From Camellia lanceoleosa (lineage: Eukaryota; Streptophyta; Magnoliopsida; Ericales; Theaceae): a stretch of 64,000 bases of DNA. The stretch is taken from the NCBI GenBank assembly GCA_025200525.1, contig CM045758.1:58251649-58315648 (forward strand), given 5' to 3'. Within the stretch, counting starts at the first letter, position 1. Each line of letters begins with the position of its first letter. Of this stretch, positions 10,019-20,481 are shown piece after piece. A program made the translations under genes and the position numbers. The notes under the pieces were generated by a model. That model ran no database searches. It worked only from the letters and a program-made list of their open reading frames with translations, and was not told where the DNA came from.

Positions 10019-11395
10019 ATGGATCAACAGAATACGTCAGGGGTGGAGGCAATGATGCGTCAGATGCAGGAAACTATGAAACTCATGCAGCAAGACGCTG
10101 TCCGCCAAGCGGAATTCTCCAAGCAGCAGGCTGCAATCATGGCTCAACAAGCCGAGCTCATCACCAGGCTGCAACAGCAAAGCGGTGCGTCTGCTTCACA
10201 ACAAGTTCCTCCCCCAGTAGGAGCTCCAGCACCTGGGGAGACGCCAAATGTCCAGGAAGGTATAGACATTCCGGTAGGGCCGGTTTTGCCCCCAATTTTA
10301 CCCCAGTTATCAAAAACACCCACCAACCTACCGGACTCTCCCTTTGAGTTCGAGACGGATCCCACAGCACTGAAGTTGAGCAAGCTTGAGAAGCTGTTCA
10401 AGAGATCCCAGGGAGTCAAGACCATCCCTGACATTGAAGATGGATACGGACGGACTGTTGTGACATTGCCGACGGAGTTCAAGATGCCTCACATCGACCG
10501 TTTTGACGGGTCAGGAGATCCCATGGTCCACCTGAGTTTGTTTTCAGATGTTCTGCGCCCGATGGGCTTGACAAGATTACAGAAGCTCTCCCTCTTTAGC
10601 AGGACCCTATCGGGTATCGCGGCCATCTGGTACGCCAAATTAGAGGACTCAGTGAAACGAAGCTGGGAGGAGATGTCCGAGGCCTTCGTCGCACAATATT
10701 CATACAATACCCAGATCGAGATCACAACCCGTGATCTTGAGACAACCAGGCAAGAGCCGAAAGAGGGCTTCTCTGACTTTGTAACCCGTTGGAGAGCCAA
10801 AGCTTCTTCGATGACCACCAGGCCGGTCGACAAGGATCAAATACGGATGATTGTGCGCAATCTCCAACCCAGGCTGATGCAGAAGATGATTGTCCTCCCC
10901 CTACCCACCTTTGCAGACCTCCATGAGATTGGGGTACAAATCGAGGATGCTATAAAGCAGGGCCTCATTGACCAGGAGAAGGAGCAGCCCAGGAGGGCGT
11001 TTACCCGCAGTTCAAATGCGACCACCAGTGGTGATGCAGCTGCAAGATCTTCTGAAGTGGGCATGGTCACCAACACCACATCACAAAAAGCTACCCCATT
11101 CACCGGTGCGTCCGGAAGTAGCTCACAGAAAACCAACTATCCACCTCGAGTCAAGAGGGTTTTCACCCCACTTCATATGCCTTTGTCAAAGGCTCTAGAG
11201 GTCTTAATCCGGAAAGGACATCTGAAACCATTGGAACAACGGCCTTTACCTGATCCTCTCCCTCCAAAACATGACCGGACTAATCAGGCGCATTACCATC
11301 AACAAACCGGTCATGAGACCGATAGCTGCTTTCGTCTGCGCCATGATGTACAAGATTTGTTTGACAACAACATCATCACCGCACCAGCTCAGTAA
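10019..11395 (+). CDS. GAG protein of the Tat/Ogre-type TR-GAG element
   Basis: A 458-residue structural protein expected to form cytoplasmic virus-like particles and package element RNA. Residues 1-55 are a Gln/Met-rich helix, likely a coiled coil. A Pro-rich linker follows (about 62-105). The retrotransposon gag domain runs from FDGSGDPMVHL (about 161) through AIWYAKL and EGFSDFVTRWRAKA (about 249-262) to NLQPRLMQKM. Near the C-terminus is HYHQQTGHETDSC, which resembles the Ogre-type zinc knuckle CxYHxxxGHxTxxC but has Ala where the first Cys belongs. The frame is open and uninterrupted, the only such long frame in the element. The ATG at 10019 is the first in this frame after the leader. 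No protease or polymerase frame follows the stop. Tat/Ogre affinity is family knowledge; whether it is expressed is unknown. Confidence 0.85.
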   Translation: MDQQNTSGVEAMMRQMQETMKLMQQDAVRQAEFSKQQAAIMAQQAELITRLQQQSGASASQQVPPPVGAPAPGETPNVQEGIDIPVGPVLPPILPQLSKTPTNLPDSPFEFETDPTALKLSKLEKLFKRSQGVKTIPDIEDGYGRTVVTLPTEFKMPHIDRFDGSGDPMVHLSLFSDVLRPMGLTRLQKLSLFSRTLSGIAAIWYAKLEDSVKRSWEEMSEAFVAQYSYNTQIEITTRDLETTRQEPKEGFSDFVTRWRAKASSMTTRPVDKDQIRMIVRNLQPRLMQKMIVLPLPTFADLHEIGVQIEDAIKQGLIDQEKEQPRRAFTRSSNATTSGDAAARSSEVGMVTNTTSQKATPFTGASGSSSQKTNYPPRVKRVFTPLHMPLSKALEVLIRKGHLKPLEQRPLPDPLPPKHDRTNQAHYHQQTGHETDSCFRLRHDVQDLFDNNIITAPAQ

Positions 11396-12535
11396 GGTCT
11401 ATCGTCACTGGGTCAGTGAACTTGGGGGATAATACGATATGATCAGGGGATGAACCACCTGCGGGCAACACTCAGTTTACTCCAGATGTGGCGTTTGGCA
11501 CGCACTGCTTTGAGCATTTGCGAATGCTAGTTTTGTACTTTCTGACTTGGGTATTGAGCTAGTTCTATTGTTTTGTTTTGAGTCTGTCTCTTTGTTTTGA
11601 GTCAGTCTTTTTGATTAAGGTCTGTCTTGTTGTATCGAGTCAGTCCTGTTATATAGGAGTCGGGTGATTTCAGGGGTGTTACCTCAGACATCACTTGCTT
11701 GTTTTGTGTTTGTCTTTTTGCTTCCTTTCGAGTGCATTTACGCCAGAGTCAGTTATGCCATGATTTGAATGGAGCAATGATGATTTTCACACTCTTGTGT
11801 TTGCTTACCGTGTGCAGTTGTGCCAGAAATTCTAAATGAGATGGCAGTATTTGACTAAAAGCTATGTCTTTTCTGTGCCTTGCAGTCATTGTAATGACCT
11901 AAGTTTTTCAAAACCTTTTTGAACACTGCGGTGAAAACGAAGAGGAAAGAATTCCTCGGGATTTGCAAAACTTTGATCAAATTGAGAGAAAGAGAGGCGT
12001 GCTAAGCCCTTAATGAATGAAATCATGCTTGTTAGTGTGAGTACTGAGAAGGACCCTAGCTTTGATCCAGATTGGTCCTACACTGTCTTCAGCACGAGCG
12101 ATTTGTCGCTTTCTTAAAAACTTTCAAAAAATGTTTTGCGCGGTCCTGCGAAGACATGTGTGGAATCGCTCTTGAGATTGTGTAGCCTAGGATCGCTCTC
12201 AGCCTCGAGACTCGACCCCTCATTTTCGAACCTTGGACTCAAACTCAGAATGTTCAACGGTTAACTACAACGTGAGGCCTGTGAGACCGGATTCAAAGCA
12301 GCCCTCGAACAAGAGGCAAGGAAGTCAGATCAAGAGGATCAGATATTGTCAAAAGAAGCTTGCAAAGCTAGATCAGAAACACCCCTCGAACTAGGGGCAA
12401 AAAATATCAGATGTGCTCGAAGAGCCGAAGATGGATCCTTCTGCAAATCGATACAACGGCCACTCTCCTGGATACAGAGGGCTTCAATCTCAAAACCATT
12501 TGGCATGGACTTGTTACACTTTTACCCTTTGAGAG
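11396..12535 (+). other. Non-coding internal region downstream of gag
   Basis: About 1.1 kb directly after the gag stop, where protease and reverse transcriptase would lie in an autonomous element. I find none of their motifs (no DTG/DSG active-site context, no YxDD). TGTTTTGAGT-rich stretches occur at 11570-11720 and CTCGAACAAGAGGCAAG / CTCGAACTAGGGGCAAA phrases at 12304-12402. Confidence 0.6.
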
Positions 12536-12867
12536 GCTCGCTGGGCCGAAAACCCGGAAGGGCGACCCAGGCAAAAGTTAGAGCAAAGAAAAAATACAAA
12601 ATACAAAAAAAAAGAAATACAAAGATACAAAAAAATGCAAAAAGAAAAGAAAAGAAAAATGCAAAAAGAAGAAGAAGAATAGAAAAAAAAAGAAAGAAAA
12701 AAGAAGCTCGCAAGGTCGAAAACCCGCATCGGGCGCCTTGGCAAAAGTTAGAGCCTAAAAGAAAAAAAAAGAGAAAAAATGAAAAAGAAAGAAAAGAAAA
12801 AAAGAATAAAGCTCGCAAGGTCGAAAACCTGCAATAGGCGCCTTGGCAAAAGTTAGAGCCTAAAAAG
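12536..12867 (+). repeat. Three copies of a ~55 bp GC-rich unit separated by A/G-rich spacers
   Basis: The unit begins GCTCGC(A/T)(A/G)GG(T/C)CGAAAAC and ends GGCAAAAGTTAGAGC. Copies start at 12536, 12706 and 12811. The spacers are almost pure A and G (for example 12587-12705), which creates a long Lys-rich reading frame that I do not believe is a gene. Confidence 0.8.
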
Positions 12868-12895
12868 GAGAGTTAAATACCCGAGTGTACCTTAA

Positions 12896-12944
12896 CCCCG
12901 AACTACGTAAGGCTTGATTCCCATCTTTGGGATACGTAGGCAAC
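12896..12944 (+). repeat. CCCCGAACTACG...GATACGTAGGCA motif, copy 1
   Basis: A ~50 bp block with complementary ends (CTACGTA and TACGTAG) around TTGATTCC...GGGA. A second copy sits at 16183-16232, close to the polypurine tract. The stem can form in RNA or DNA; function unknown. Confidence 0.6.
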
Positions 12945-13089
12945 TTCATTCTGAAGTCCAGCCCTAAAACACTTCAAATTCAGTTGTGTCCATGAAATGG
13001 TTTCGATCATCTTTGCCTTCTCTGTATCCGAGAGTTCGGTTGTGATCGTCGCTCTGAAAGATTAATTTCAATATGCTGCAGCGCCGTTC

Positions 13090-13203
13090 AAACAAGGGGC
13101 AACTTTCCGTTGCCATTCAAAACGCCGCGGTGTCATTTCAAACAAGGGGCAACTTTCCGTTGCCATGCAGTATCCTTCAGACAAGGGGCAATTTTCCATT
13201 GCT
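13090..13203 (+). repeat. Three ACAAGGGGCAA hairpin repeats
   Basis: Copies at 13098-13114, 13148-13164 and 13187-13203. The first two read GGCAACTTTCCGTTGCC, a perfect 6 bp stem with a 5-nt TTTCC loop. The third reads GGCAATTTTCCATTGCT: the loop-closing C-G pair has become T-A on both sides, so the stem is kept (the outermost pair becomes G-U in RNA). Confidence 0.75.
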
Positions 13204-13209
13204 TATGGA

Positions 13210-14525
13210 TCCGAGGTTGCGCATCTCAAGAGTAGGTTTCGTGCTTGTTTAGCATTGACCGTTTGCAAAAAAATAGTTTTTGAGAATTTTTACTGAGGTT
13301 GACTAATTCTCTCGAAAATTATTCCATCTTTTCCAAAAAATGGACCATTTTCTTGGACCCAAAAAAGGAAAATTTTCAGTGCTCATAGCCTGACTTGCAT
13401 GATTTCAAATCAAAAATCGAACAGGCATGTTAATCTAACTTTCATGCTGGTCAAAATTGTTTTAAAACCAAAAAAAAATGGTCAAAATGATGAACTAGGG
13501 CCACAGTTGAGTCAGGCTTCCTGTCTTTCCCCCATTTTCAACATACTTGCCAAGAAAGGCACTCTACCCGCCAGAAGAGGGCACAACTGAAGTCAACAGC
13601 AAAGGGCTAAAAGCTCTCTCATCCTCCGAGCAACGAGGTATTAAGTCAAGTGCGAAGCACGAATTGGAATGGATCAAGATGTTCCACTTCCTCGTCTGGA
13701 CAGATCTAACCACGTCCAAACTCCCCAGCAGGGTATCATCAACCGATGTCAGCTGCAGACTTGCTACCCGTCCAGTTGTAGCACAATCCCTCTGTGGGAG
13801 AAATTCCTTTGTGAAGCGAAGAAAAGAATCTAGCGAGAATGCTAGGGGCAAAACCCACAACTTCTTGTCTACCCATCAACCACCGGGGAGGATAAAAATG
13901 AGAGATTGAAGAATAGAGATGTGCGTTGAGAGAAAAAGTGAGAAAGGGGCTTTTTCAGAAAAACAGAGATTGAGTGCCAGAGTGATGTGGGAATCACAAA
14001 TAAGAAAGGGTGGGAAACAATACCCGAAGAAACAGGCTCCCTGTGCACGTCTGTGTGTCATGTCTTTTGTTTTGTTTGTCTCGATTCTTACTTTGAGTCG
14101 TTCCGAGCGTGTCTCGATGTGTTTAGGTTGTTTACCTCTTGTTTTTCGTTGTTGAGTCTTCCTCGCTGTGTCCAGTCGTAGACTCAATACCCAGTTGAGA
14201 ACTCAATTTCAATTTCAAAATCAAATCATCTTGTGCTCAGAGTGCCGTGCCATTCTCCACATTTGTGCAAAACAGATTCGTTTTTTCATAAAACTGCAGG
14301 GCTCACCCCCGATAAGTGTGAACAGTAAAACCGGGGCCTATTTGAAGCTATAATGGTTCCGGACTGCAAAACAAAAGCAAACGAGGAAAACGTCGGGTAT
14401 CTGAGTTTGTTTCAACTTCAGTAAGTTCCGAGACTACATCCCGTGTGTACCTCTTCAGGCCTTGCCAGTGCTCCGAAGTATGAGTGTACCTCTACTTCAA
14501 GCTCAAGATCAAGTCTACTTCAAGC
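13210..14525 (+). other. Non-coding internal region, element interior
   Basis: No recognisable domain. Short frames (for example about 13547-13909) lack family resemblance. It holds a CAGAAGAGGGCACAACTGAAG / GCTAGGGGCAAAACC type vocabulary shared with the hairpin repeats just upstream. Confidence 0.45.
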
Positions 14526-16005
14526 CACAATAGTGTATCAATCACACTTTATTCATTCAGTGTATCCAACACACTTTATTTGCTTTAGTGTATCAATCAC
14601 ACTCCATTCACTTCGTGTATCTATCACACACAGTCACTTCACTCACTTAGTGTATCAATTACACTCTTTATTTGCCTTAGTGTATCAATCACACTTCACT
14701 CACTTAGTGTATCAATTACACTCTTATTTGCCTTAGTGTATCAATCACACTTCATTCATCTTGTGTATCCACCACACACATTTGCTTTGTGTATCTATCA
14801 CACATATTTTGCTTTGTGTATCTATCACACTATTCTTCCCTTCATATCACGTGCTTGCTTTGTGTATCAATCACACTCTGTTTGCTTCATGTACTTGTCA
14901 CATGTTCACTTTAGTGCATCCATCACACCTCATTTACTTCCGTTTACTTCATGTATCTCTCACATGTTTATTTAGTGTATCAACCACACTCTCATCACAC
15001 TTCATTGCATTCAGTGTATCAATCACACACTTCATTTCATTTGGTGTATCAATCACACACTTCATTTCATTCAGTGTATCAATCACGCACTTCATTGCAT
15101 CTAGTGTATCAATCACACACTTCATTGCATTCAGTGTATCAATCACACACTTCATTCACATTCAGTATATCAATCATACTCTTGTTCACTAAGTGCATCT
15201 ATCACACTTCGTGTTCACCCTTAGTATATCAATCATACTCCTGTTCATTAAGTGCATCTATCACACTTCGTGTTCACCCTTAGTATATCAATCATACTCC
15301 TGTTCACTAAGTGCATCTATCACACTTCGTGTTCACCCTTAGTATATCAATCATACTCCTGTTCACTAAGTGCATCTATCACACTTTGTGTTCACCTTTA
15401 GTATATCAATCATACTCCTGTTCATTAAGTGCATCTATCACACTTTGTGTTCGCCCTTAGTATATCAATCATACTCCTGTTCATTAAGTGCATCTATCAC
15501 ACTTCGTGTTCACATTTAGTATATCCATCATACTTGTTCACTAAGTGCATCTATCACACTTTGTGTTCACTTTTAGTATATCAATCATACTCCTGTTCAC
15601 TCAGTGCATCTATCACACTCTGTGTTCGCTTTTAGTGTATCAATCACGCTCTGTTCACTCAGTGCATCTATCACACTCTGTGTTCGCTTTTAGTGTATCA
15701 ATCACACGCTCACTTTGTGTATCTATCACACACTTTCACCTTTTGTATCTATCACATGCCCCCTTTGTGTATCCACCACACACATTTGCTTAGTATATCT
15801 ATCACATATTTGCTTAGTGTATCCATCACACTCGTTTTGCTTTGTGTATTTGTCATGCTTTGCTTCCCTTGTGTATCAATCACACTTTATTCATATAGTG
15901 TATCCATCACACTCTCTTCACTTTGGCATATCCATCACACATGTTTGTCCACTTAGTGTATCCATCACACTTTGTTCACTTTTGTGTATCTAACGCACAT
16001 GTTCG
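14526..16005 (+). repeat. 1.5 kb minisatellite built on GTGTATCAATCACAC
   Basis: The core GTGTATCAATCACAC (variants GTGCATCTATCACAC, GTATATCAATCATAC) recurs every ~27-31 bp with CTTCATTTCATTCA-type spacers. Between about 15165 and 15620 two variants alternate to give a higher-order unit of ~58 bp (TTAGTATATCAATCATACTC, then CTGTTCACTAAGTGCATCTA). The core is an imperfect palindrome (GTGT...ACAC). Several overlapping reading frames run through it only because the period is near a multiple of three. Ogre elements are known to carry tandem repeats in the 3' untranslated region, which can seed satellite DNA. Confidence 0.9.
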
Positions 16006-16182
16006 TGAGAATTGCATAATTCTCTTACATCCTTTCTACATGAGATGTAGGTTGGTTCATGTCTACTTGTCTGCATAACATTCGCTTAAAATGTTGCATT
16101 TATTTTGCATAATTGCTTCATCACAGCATCCTTTGCATGATCATAAGTTATGCACTTGCATTGTGCATCACTTTGCATCCTG

Positions 16183-16232
16183 CCCCCGAACTACGCTGGT
16201 TTGATTCCTTGCAAAGGGATACGTAGGCAGCC
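16183..16232 (+). repeat. CCCCGAACTACG...GATACGTAGGCA motif, copy 2
   Basis: Matches the block at 12896-12944 with changes mainly in the loop. It lies about 125 bp before the polypurine tract. The complementary arms here are CTACG and CGTAG. Confidence 0.6.
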
Positions 16233-16356
16233 TCCGGGCACGACCATTTATTTGTTGATATTTTGTTTGTCTGTCCAAGTCTTCGGCCCTGTCAAAAATG
16301 GGTCGTCTCGGGGCTTTGACATTCACTCCCGTCATTGTTATGACTTTCGAGTTCTG

Positions 16357-16371
16357 TCAAAGAGGGGCAAC
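16357..16371 (+). other. Polypurine tract
   Basis: CAAAGAGGGGCAAC directly precedes the TGTAGACACC start of the 3' LTR, the place where plus-strand DNA synthesis is primed. It contains the same GGGGCAAC word as the three hairpin repeats at 13090-13203. Confidence 0.7.
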
Positions 16372-19300
16372 TGTAGACACCCCATTTTTGACCGCCCTCA
16401 AGACTTGGGCATTACTGATGGTTTGCTCGGTGTTGAGAGATGTGCAGAGCACAGGTTCAATTCCTTCGGCAAGAAGAGAGGCAAATCTTCCCAAATACTT
16501 TGTTTAAGGGTTTGGAGTTGAAGAAAAGAGGAAAGGAGAGGAGAAAACTGGTCTGGGAGAAGTTCGGCATAGATCCGGGTAGAAGGGAATCGAGCAGCCC
16601 TCGCTAAATCGGGCTTATTCAATTGCATACTTGGAGTTAAGCTATGAGGCCACCATCATTGGAAAGAAGACTTCCGGGGCTTCACTTTGCACTCAAGAAT
16701 CTCCTAGAGCCAAGTCCGGGTGGAGGAGATATTATTGGTTAAAGCTGGGCATCATCTTGGTTGGATCGAGTCTGCGCAACTTCACGGAAAAGGGCATAAC
16801 TTTTTGCATAGGAGGAATTTTGATACAAAGTTTGCGCCATTGGAAAGCTAACTTCCGGGGCTTCGATTTGCATACCCACCGGCCATGTTTTGACCAAGGA
16901 ATCATCCATCGGCACTATATTTAGCCGACCGGCTGAAAAGAGTGCCGACCGGCACTTTATTTTGGACGATGATCGAATCTCCTGGCCGGTTTGAACCCTT
17001 TGCACCCCCCAAGCCTGGTGCATACCAGTTGTGCCAGCTGGGATGCACAGAATCAGATCCACGTGCATACATGTGCCTATTTTGCAACCTTTTGAGCCTT
17101 TTGACCCCATAAACCTTCTAGAAGGTTGAACCCTTGGCCAAGCTTCTTGGAGAAGCTTGGCCAGCTGTATTAGCTTCTCTTAGAAGCCAAGAACCTCTTG
17201 CACCTCTTGAACCTCCCTCTCTTGACTTAGCCTCCAAGTCTTGGCTTTACATTGGCCTATATAAGCAACCCTTCTCCTCCATTGTTTAGGGTTGGGAGTT
17301 TGGAACAAAAACCAGAGATATATAGATATATATCTGATATAGATAGATACAACCCTCTATCTCTCTCTATATCTCACTCCTTTGCCTCCAAAAGTCCATT
17401 ATTCTTGGCCATTCCTTCACCAACCCATAGCACAACACCACCACTTCCATTTCCAACAACTTGGGGCTGTTCTTCAGAGCTTAGGAGCACCTAAACTTGG
17501 TCCAAGAGGTGCTGGTTTGCTGGTCTTCAAGGGTAAGTCCTCATCTTCCCTTTTCTTGCAATTTCTTGCTTTGTATTTCAGCCTTGCTTGCAAGCACTTT
17601 TGGGCTCCGACCCAAACTTCAAATAGTCTTATTTTGGGGTCCTCTTCATGTTTGATTGAGGACCCCTTGTCGTTTGGTGGCTTCATCTAGCACCTATCTC
17701 AATATCCTCTTGTATGCCATGTTTCTTGCATAGAATATTTGGCTTATATATAATCTGTTTCAGAGCATGATGTAAGCTAAGAATAGGCTTATTTTGAGCC
17801 CTTCTTCAACATTGTTGAAGGGCTCAACATTGTTTGCATACTCCATGTGCTACTTGCTTTGAAATCCATGTGATTTACCGTAATCTTGCATGCTTTCTTA
17901 GCCTATCTTGCTTCTGTTTTTGTGGCTGGTCATACACTGAAAATGTGCTTATTTTGTCATGTATAAGATCTGTTTTTGGTTGTTTAGGCCATCCATGACT
18001 TGCCTTACATAGCCATTTTGCATTTTGGCTTGCTAGCCTTAAGTGCATGAGTATATAGCATGTGTTGCTTGCATCATTTTAGTGGTTTGGAACCATCTAG
18101 CATGCTATTTCAGTCCCTTTGGTGTGCTTGTATGCTTACCTTAGTTGTCTCTTTAGTGCTCTAAAAGCATGTGTTGTGTACTCCATGTTTTGGCCTTAAT
18201 GCATACCTTTGAATTTGAACCATCTAGATGCCATCTAGGGGGTCCTTTGGGCTTAGTTTTATGCGTTAAAACTCTGATTTTAATTGTTTAAGTATTGCCA
18301 TGTGTGGTTGTACTAAGTGTGGTTCAAAGCCTCATTGGCTTGCCTTAATGCTTGGACCATTTGCATGCATGCTTAGCCTACTTTGTTGCTTGATTTGGCA
18401 TCATTTTGTAGCATGATTTCAGAGCTTTCCATGCATGCTAGTTGTTCATGTTTAGCTTCCTTTAAGTGTGCTTAAAGCTTGCTTCATTATGCCTAAGTGT
18501 CAAGCCATAACATGTGCATATGTGTGTGCATTTTGGCCTTCATTTCCATGGTTTTGGCCACTGTTTTGGACCTAACTTAGAGCTGTCCAATTAGTGTAAG
18601 TCCATCCCTTGCATGCCATTCAAGTGTTGTTGCATTATCCCATGTTTACATGCTTTGGTTGCATATATTGCATGCTTGGAATCACTTGCATTTGCCTTGC
18701 ATTCCCTTGGCCAAATTGCTTAACATGTTGCATATCTTAGCTCCCATGCCTAGGTTGCATCGCATTAGCATGCATGCTCTATCTCTTGACCAAGTCATGA
18801 TGGAGGTAGAAGCCCCTTGATTTGATTGTATGCATTGCATTTCATCCCATTGAAAGTGCACAACTTGGCTCTTGGGCCATCACGCATCGAAATGCGCGAT
18901 TGGTGGTCCGAGAACCAAGGACTATACTCCCTTGAGTCACAAATATGATAAGGAGTATGGTTGGTGCAAACATTTGTCCCAAAATTCCATACCATGCACT
19001 GTTGCTGTCTGTTGCTGTCAAAACTGTCTCCTGCAGGGATTTAGTGCCGACCGGCACTCTTTAGTGCCGACCGGCACATCTTTTGTGCCGATAACTTCCA
19101 TTGCAGCCGGTGGGAATGTCTTCCAGCCGGTGGCACTCAGAAGAACACAAGGAAGGTTTCCTGAGACTTTGGAAATCTTCCAGGGAGGCAGGACAGTGAA
19201 ACAGAGGCAGCAATGGCATGGTGCGGACTTTCCGGGCGAGTCGGATCCGAGCATGCGTGCATCCCTCTTCCCGAGGCCTTTCTTGCTTTCGATAGTTTAT

Positions 19301-20481
19301 TTAATTTGTTAATTAATTAGGGGGCTGTAACAATTAATTAGCTAGGATAGTTGATTTATTATTTGGGACTGTATATTATTCTTTTGGTCCCTCCGTGTGA
19401 GGGCATATCTGTAATAAGTGTGGGTGAGTGGCATGTATGTCTTCCAACCCCCATTTCTTTCTCCCTTTTATTTACCTGCTTAGAATGGTAGATTAGGGCA
19501 TATTTAATTCAGCATATCTTATGCAATACATGCGTGCATCCATGCATTTGTTGACATGCATCGGGTTCGGCACATCATACAAACTGCATCGTACTTTCAA
19601 TTCCAAATTGAATACGTGTTATTTGTAGCATTCCATATGCCATGTTTAGGATAGCCGAGCCTGCCTAAGTTATATCTTTGCATGTGTTGCATTAGACATT
19701 TCAGTATGCTTAGGTCCATGCATGGATTTCTAATAAGCTTCTGTTTTGGCTTGGAGTACTAGGTGAGCTTTTACGCTTTAGCATATCGCATGTGTGTGAA
19801 TGTTGCCATGATAGCATACGTACCATGAGGCTAAGTGCTTATGTGATATAACTACATGAATGCCTGTGGATGGAGGTTGAATTACCTAAATTGGGACAAC
19901 ACGTTAAAACTGTAAGTTTTAGAGCCCACTAGATAGTGGCAAAACTGTCTTTTCTAAAAACCCACTTGAGGGTGGTAAAACCTGCATTTTAGCCTACTTG
20001 CGAGTAGCAAATCATTTTCAAAACAAACATGTGGTGTTTTGTTCCAATTTAGGCGATTTGGTCTATACTTGTTTGCTGTGCGCATAACGTAGTAATTCTA
20101 AGCTAATAACCGGAATAAGAACGCATAAAGTTTTCAAAAACGGATATCACGGTTAGTAGAGGCCGGTCTTCGGACCGGGCGAAAGGGGGTGCTCATAGCT
20201 GACCTTCCCCGATCGTACCCAAGCTCCCGAGCCAAGACCACTTTGGTGATGACGGACACGTGGCCTTCGGCACTGAGTCAGGGTTTCCTAAATTTCCCAA
20301 TTAAAAAATATTTAGGTGGCGACTCTGTAATCTGGCAAAGCAGTCCATGTTTGGCACTACTTTTCAAAAATCTGTTTTCTCAAACGATTTGCCGGATTTG
20401 GACTCTTTGGTTCAGATTTAGAACCGCGACACAAAGGGAGTCCGAACTGTAGCGCGAGGTCCCCCCGCGGGACGTGCTACA
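16372..20481 (+). repeat. 3' LTR of the TR-GAG element (4110 bp)
   Basis: Starts TGTAGACACC, ends GACGTGCTACA, then the CTTAC target duplication. It matches 5034-9098 closely. A 20 bp tandem duplication (TTAGTGCCGACCGGCACTCT at 19041 and 19061) is present here and single in the 5' LTR. The 3' end keeps a full terminus, unlike the 5' copy. Confidence 0.93.
17258..17266 (+). promoter_or_regulatory. Probable TATA box of the 3' LTR
   Basis: CTATATAAG, same context as at 5920. Could drive read-out transcription into the downstream gypsy LTR remnant. Confidence 0.5.

Larger units (their letters stand above)
5034..20481 (+). mobile_element. 15.4 kb TR-GAG-like non-autonomous LTR retrotransposon of the Tat/Ogre branch
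   Basis: A complete two-LTR element. It starts TGTAGACACC at 5034 and ends GCTACA at 20481, flanked by CTTAC on both sides (5029-5033 and 20482-20486). Copy B of the segmental duplication keeps the unfilled site (AACCCTTACTTTTA near 45307-45320), which proves the insertion. Order: 5' LTR, primer-binding site, ~0.9 kb leader, gag, ~5 kb without protease, reverse transcriptase, RNase H or integrase, polypurine tract, 3' LTR. It must depend on enzymes from a relative. Long LTRs, gag type and a tandem-repeat-bearing 3' region all fit the Tat/Ogre lineage of Ty3/gypsy. Confidence 0.92.

Noticed and set aside
12346..12837. Lys/Arg-rich protein of ~160 residues
   Set aside because: Created by A/G-rich spacers between three GC-rich repeats within the retrotransposon; no recognisable domain.
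14526..15800. Repeat protein genes (frames rich in VYQSH / SVSITHF)
   Set aside because: Open frames appear in several phases only because the tandem period is close to a multiple of three; no start context, no family.
11396..16371. Hidden reverse transcriptase or integrase after gag
   Set aside because: I looked for YxDD, D/N-rich RNase H and zinc-finger HHCC blocks in the available frames and saw none; a domain search would be decisive.
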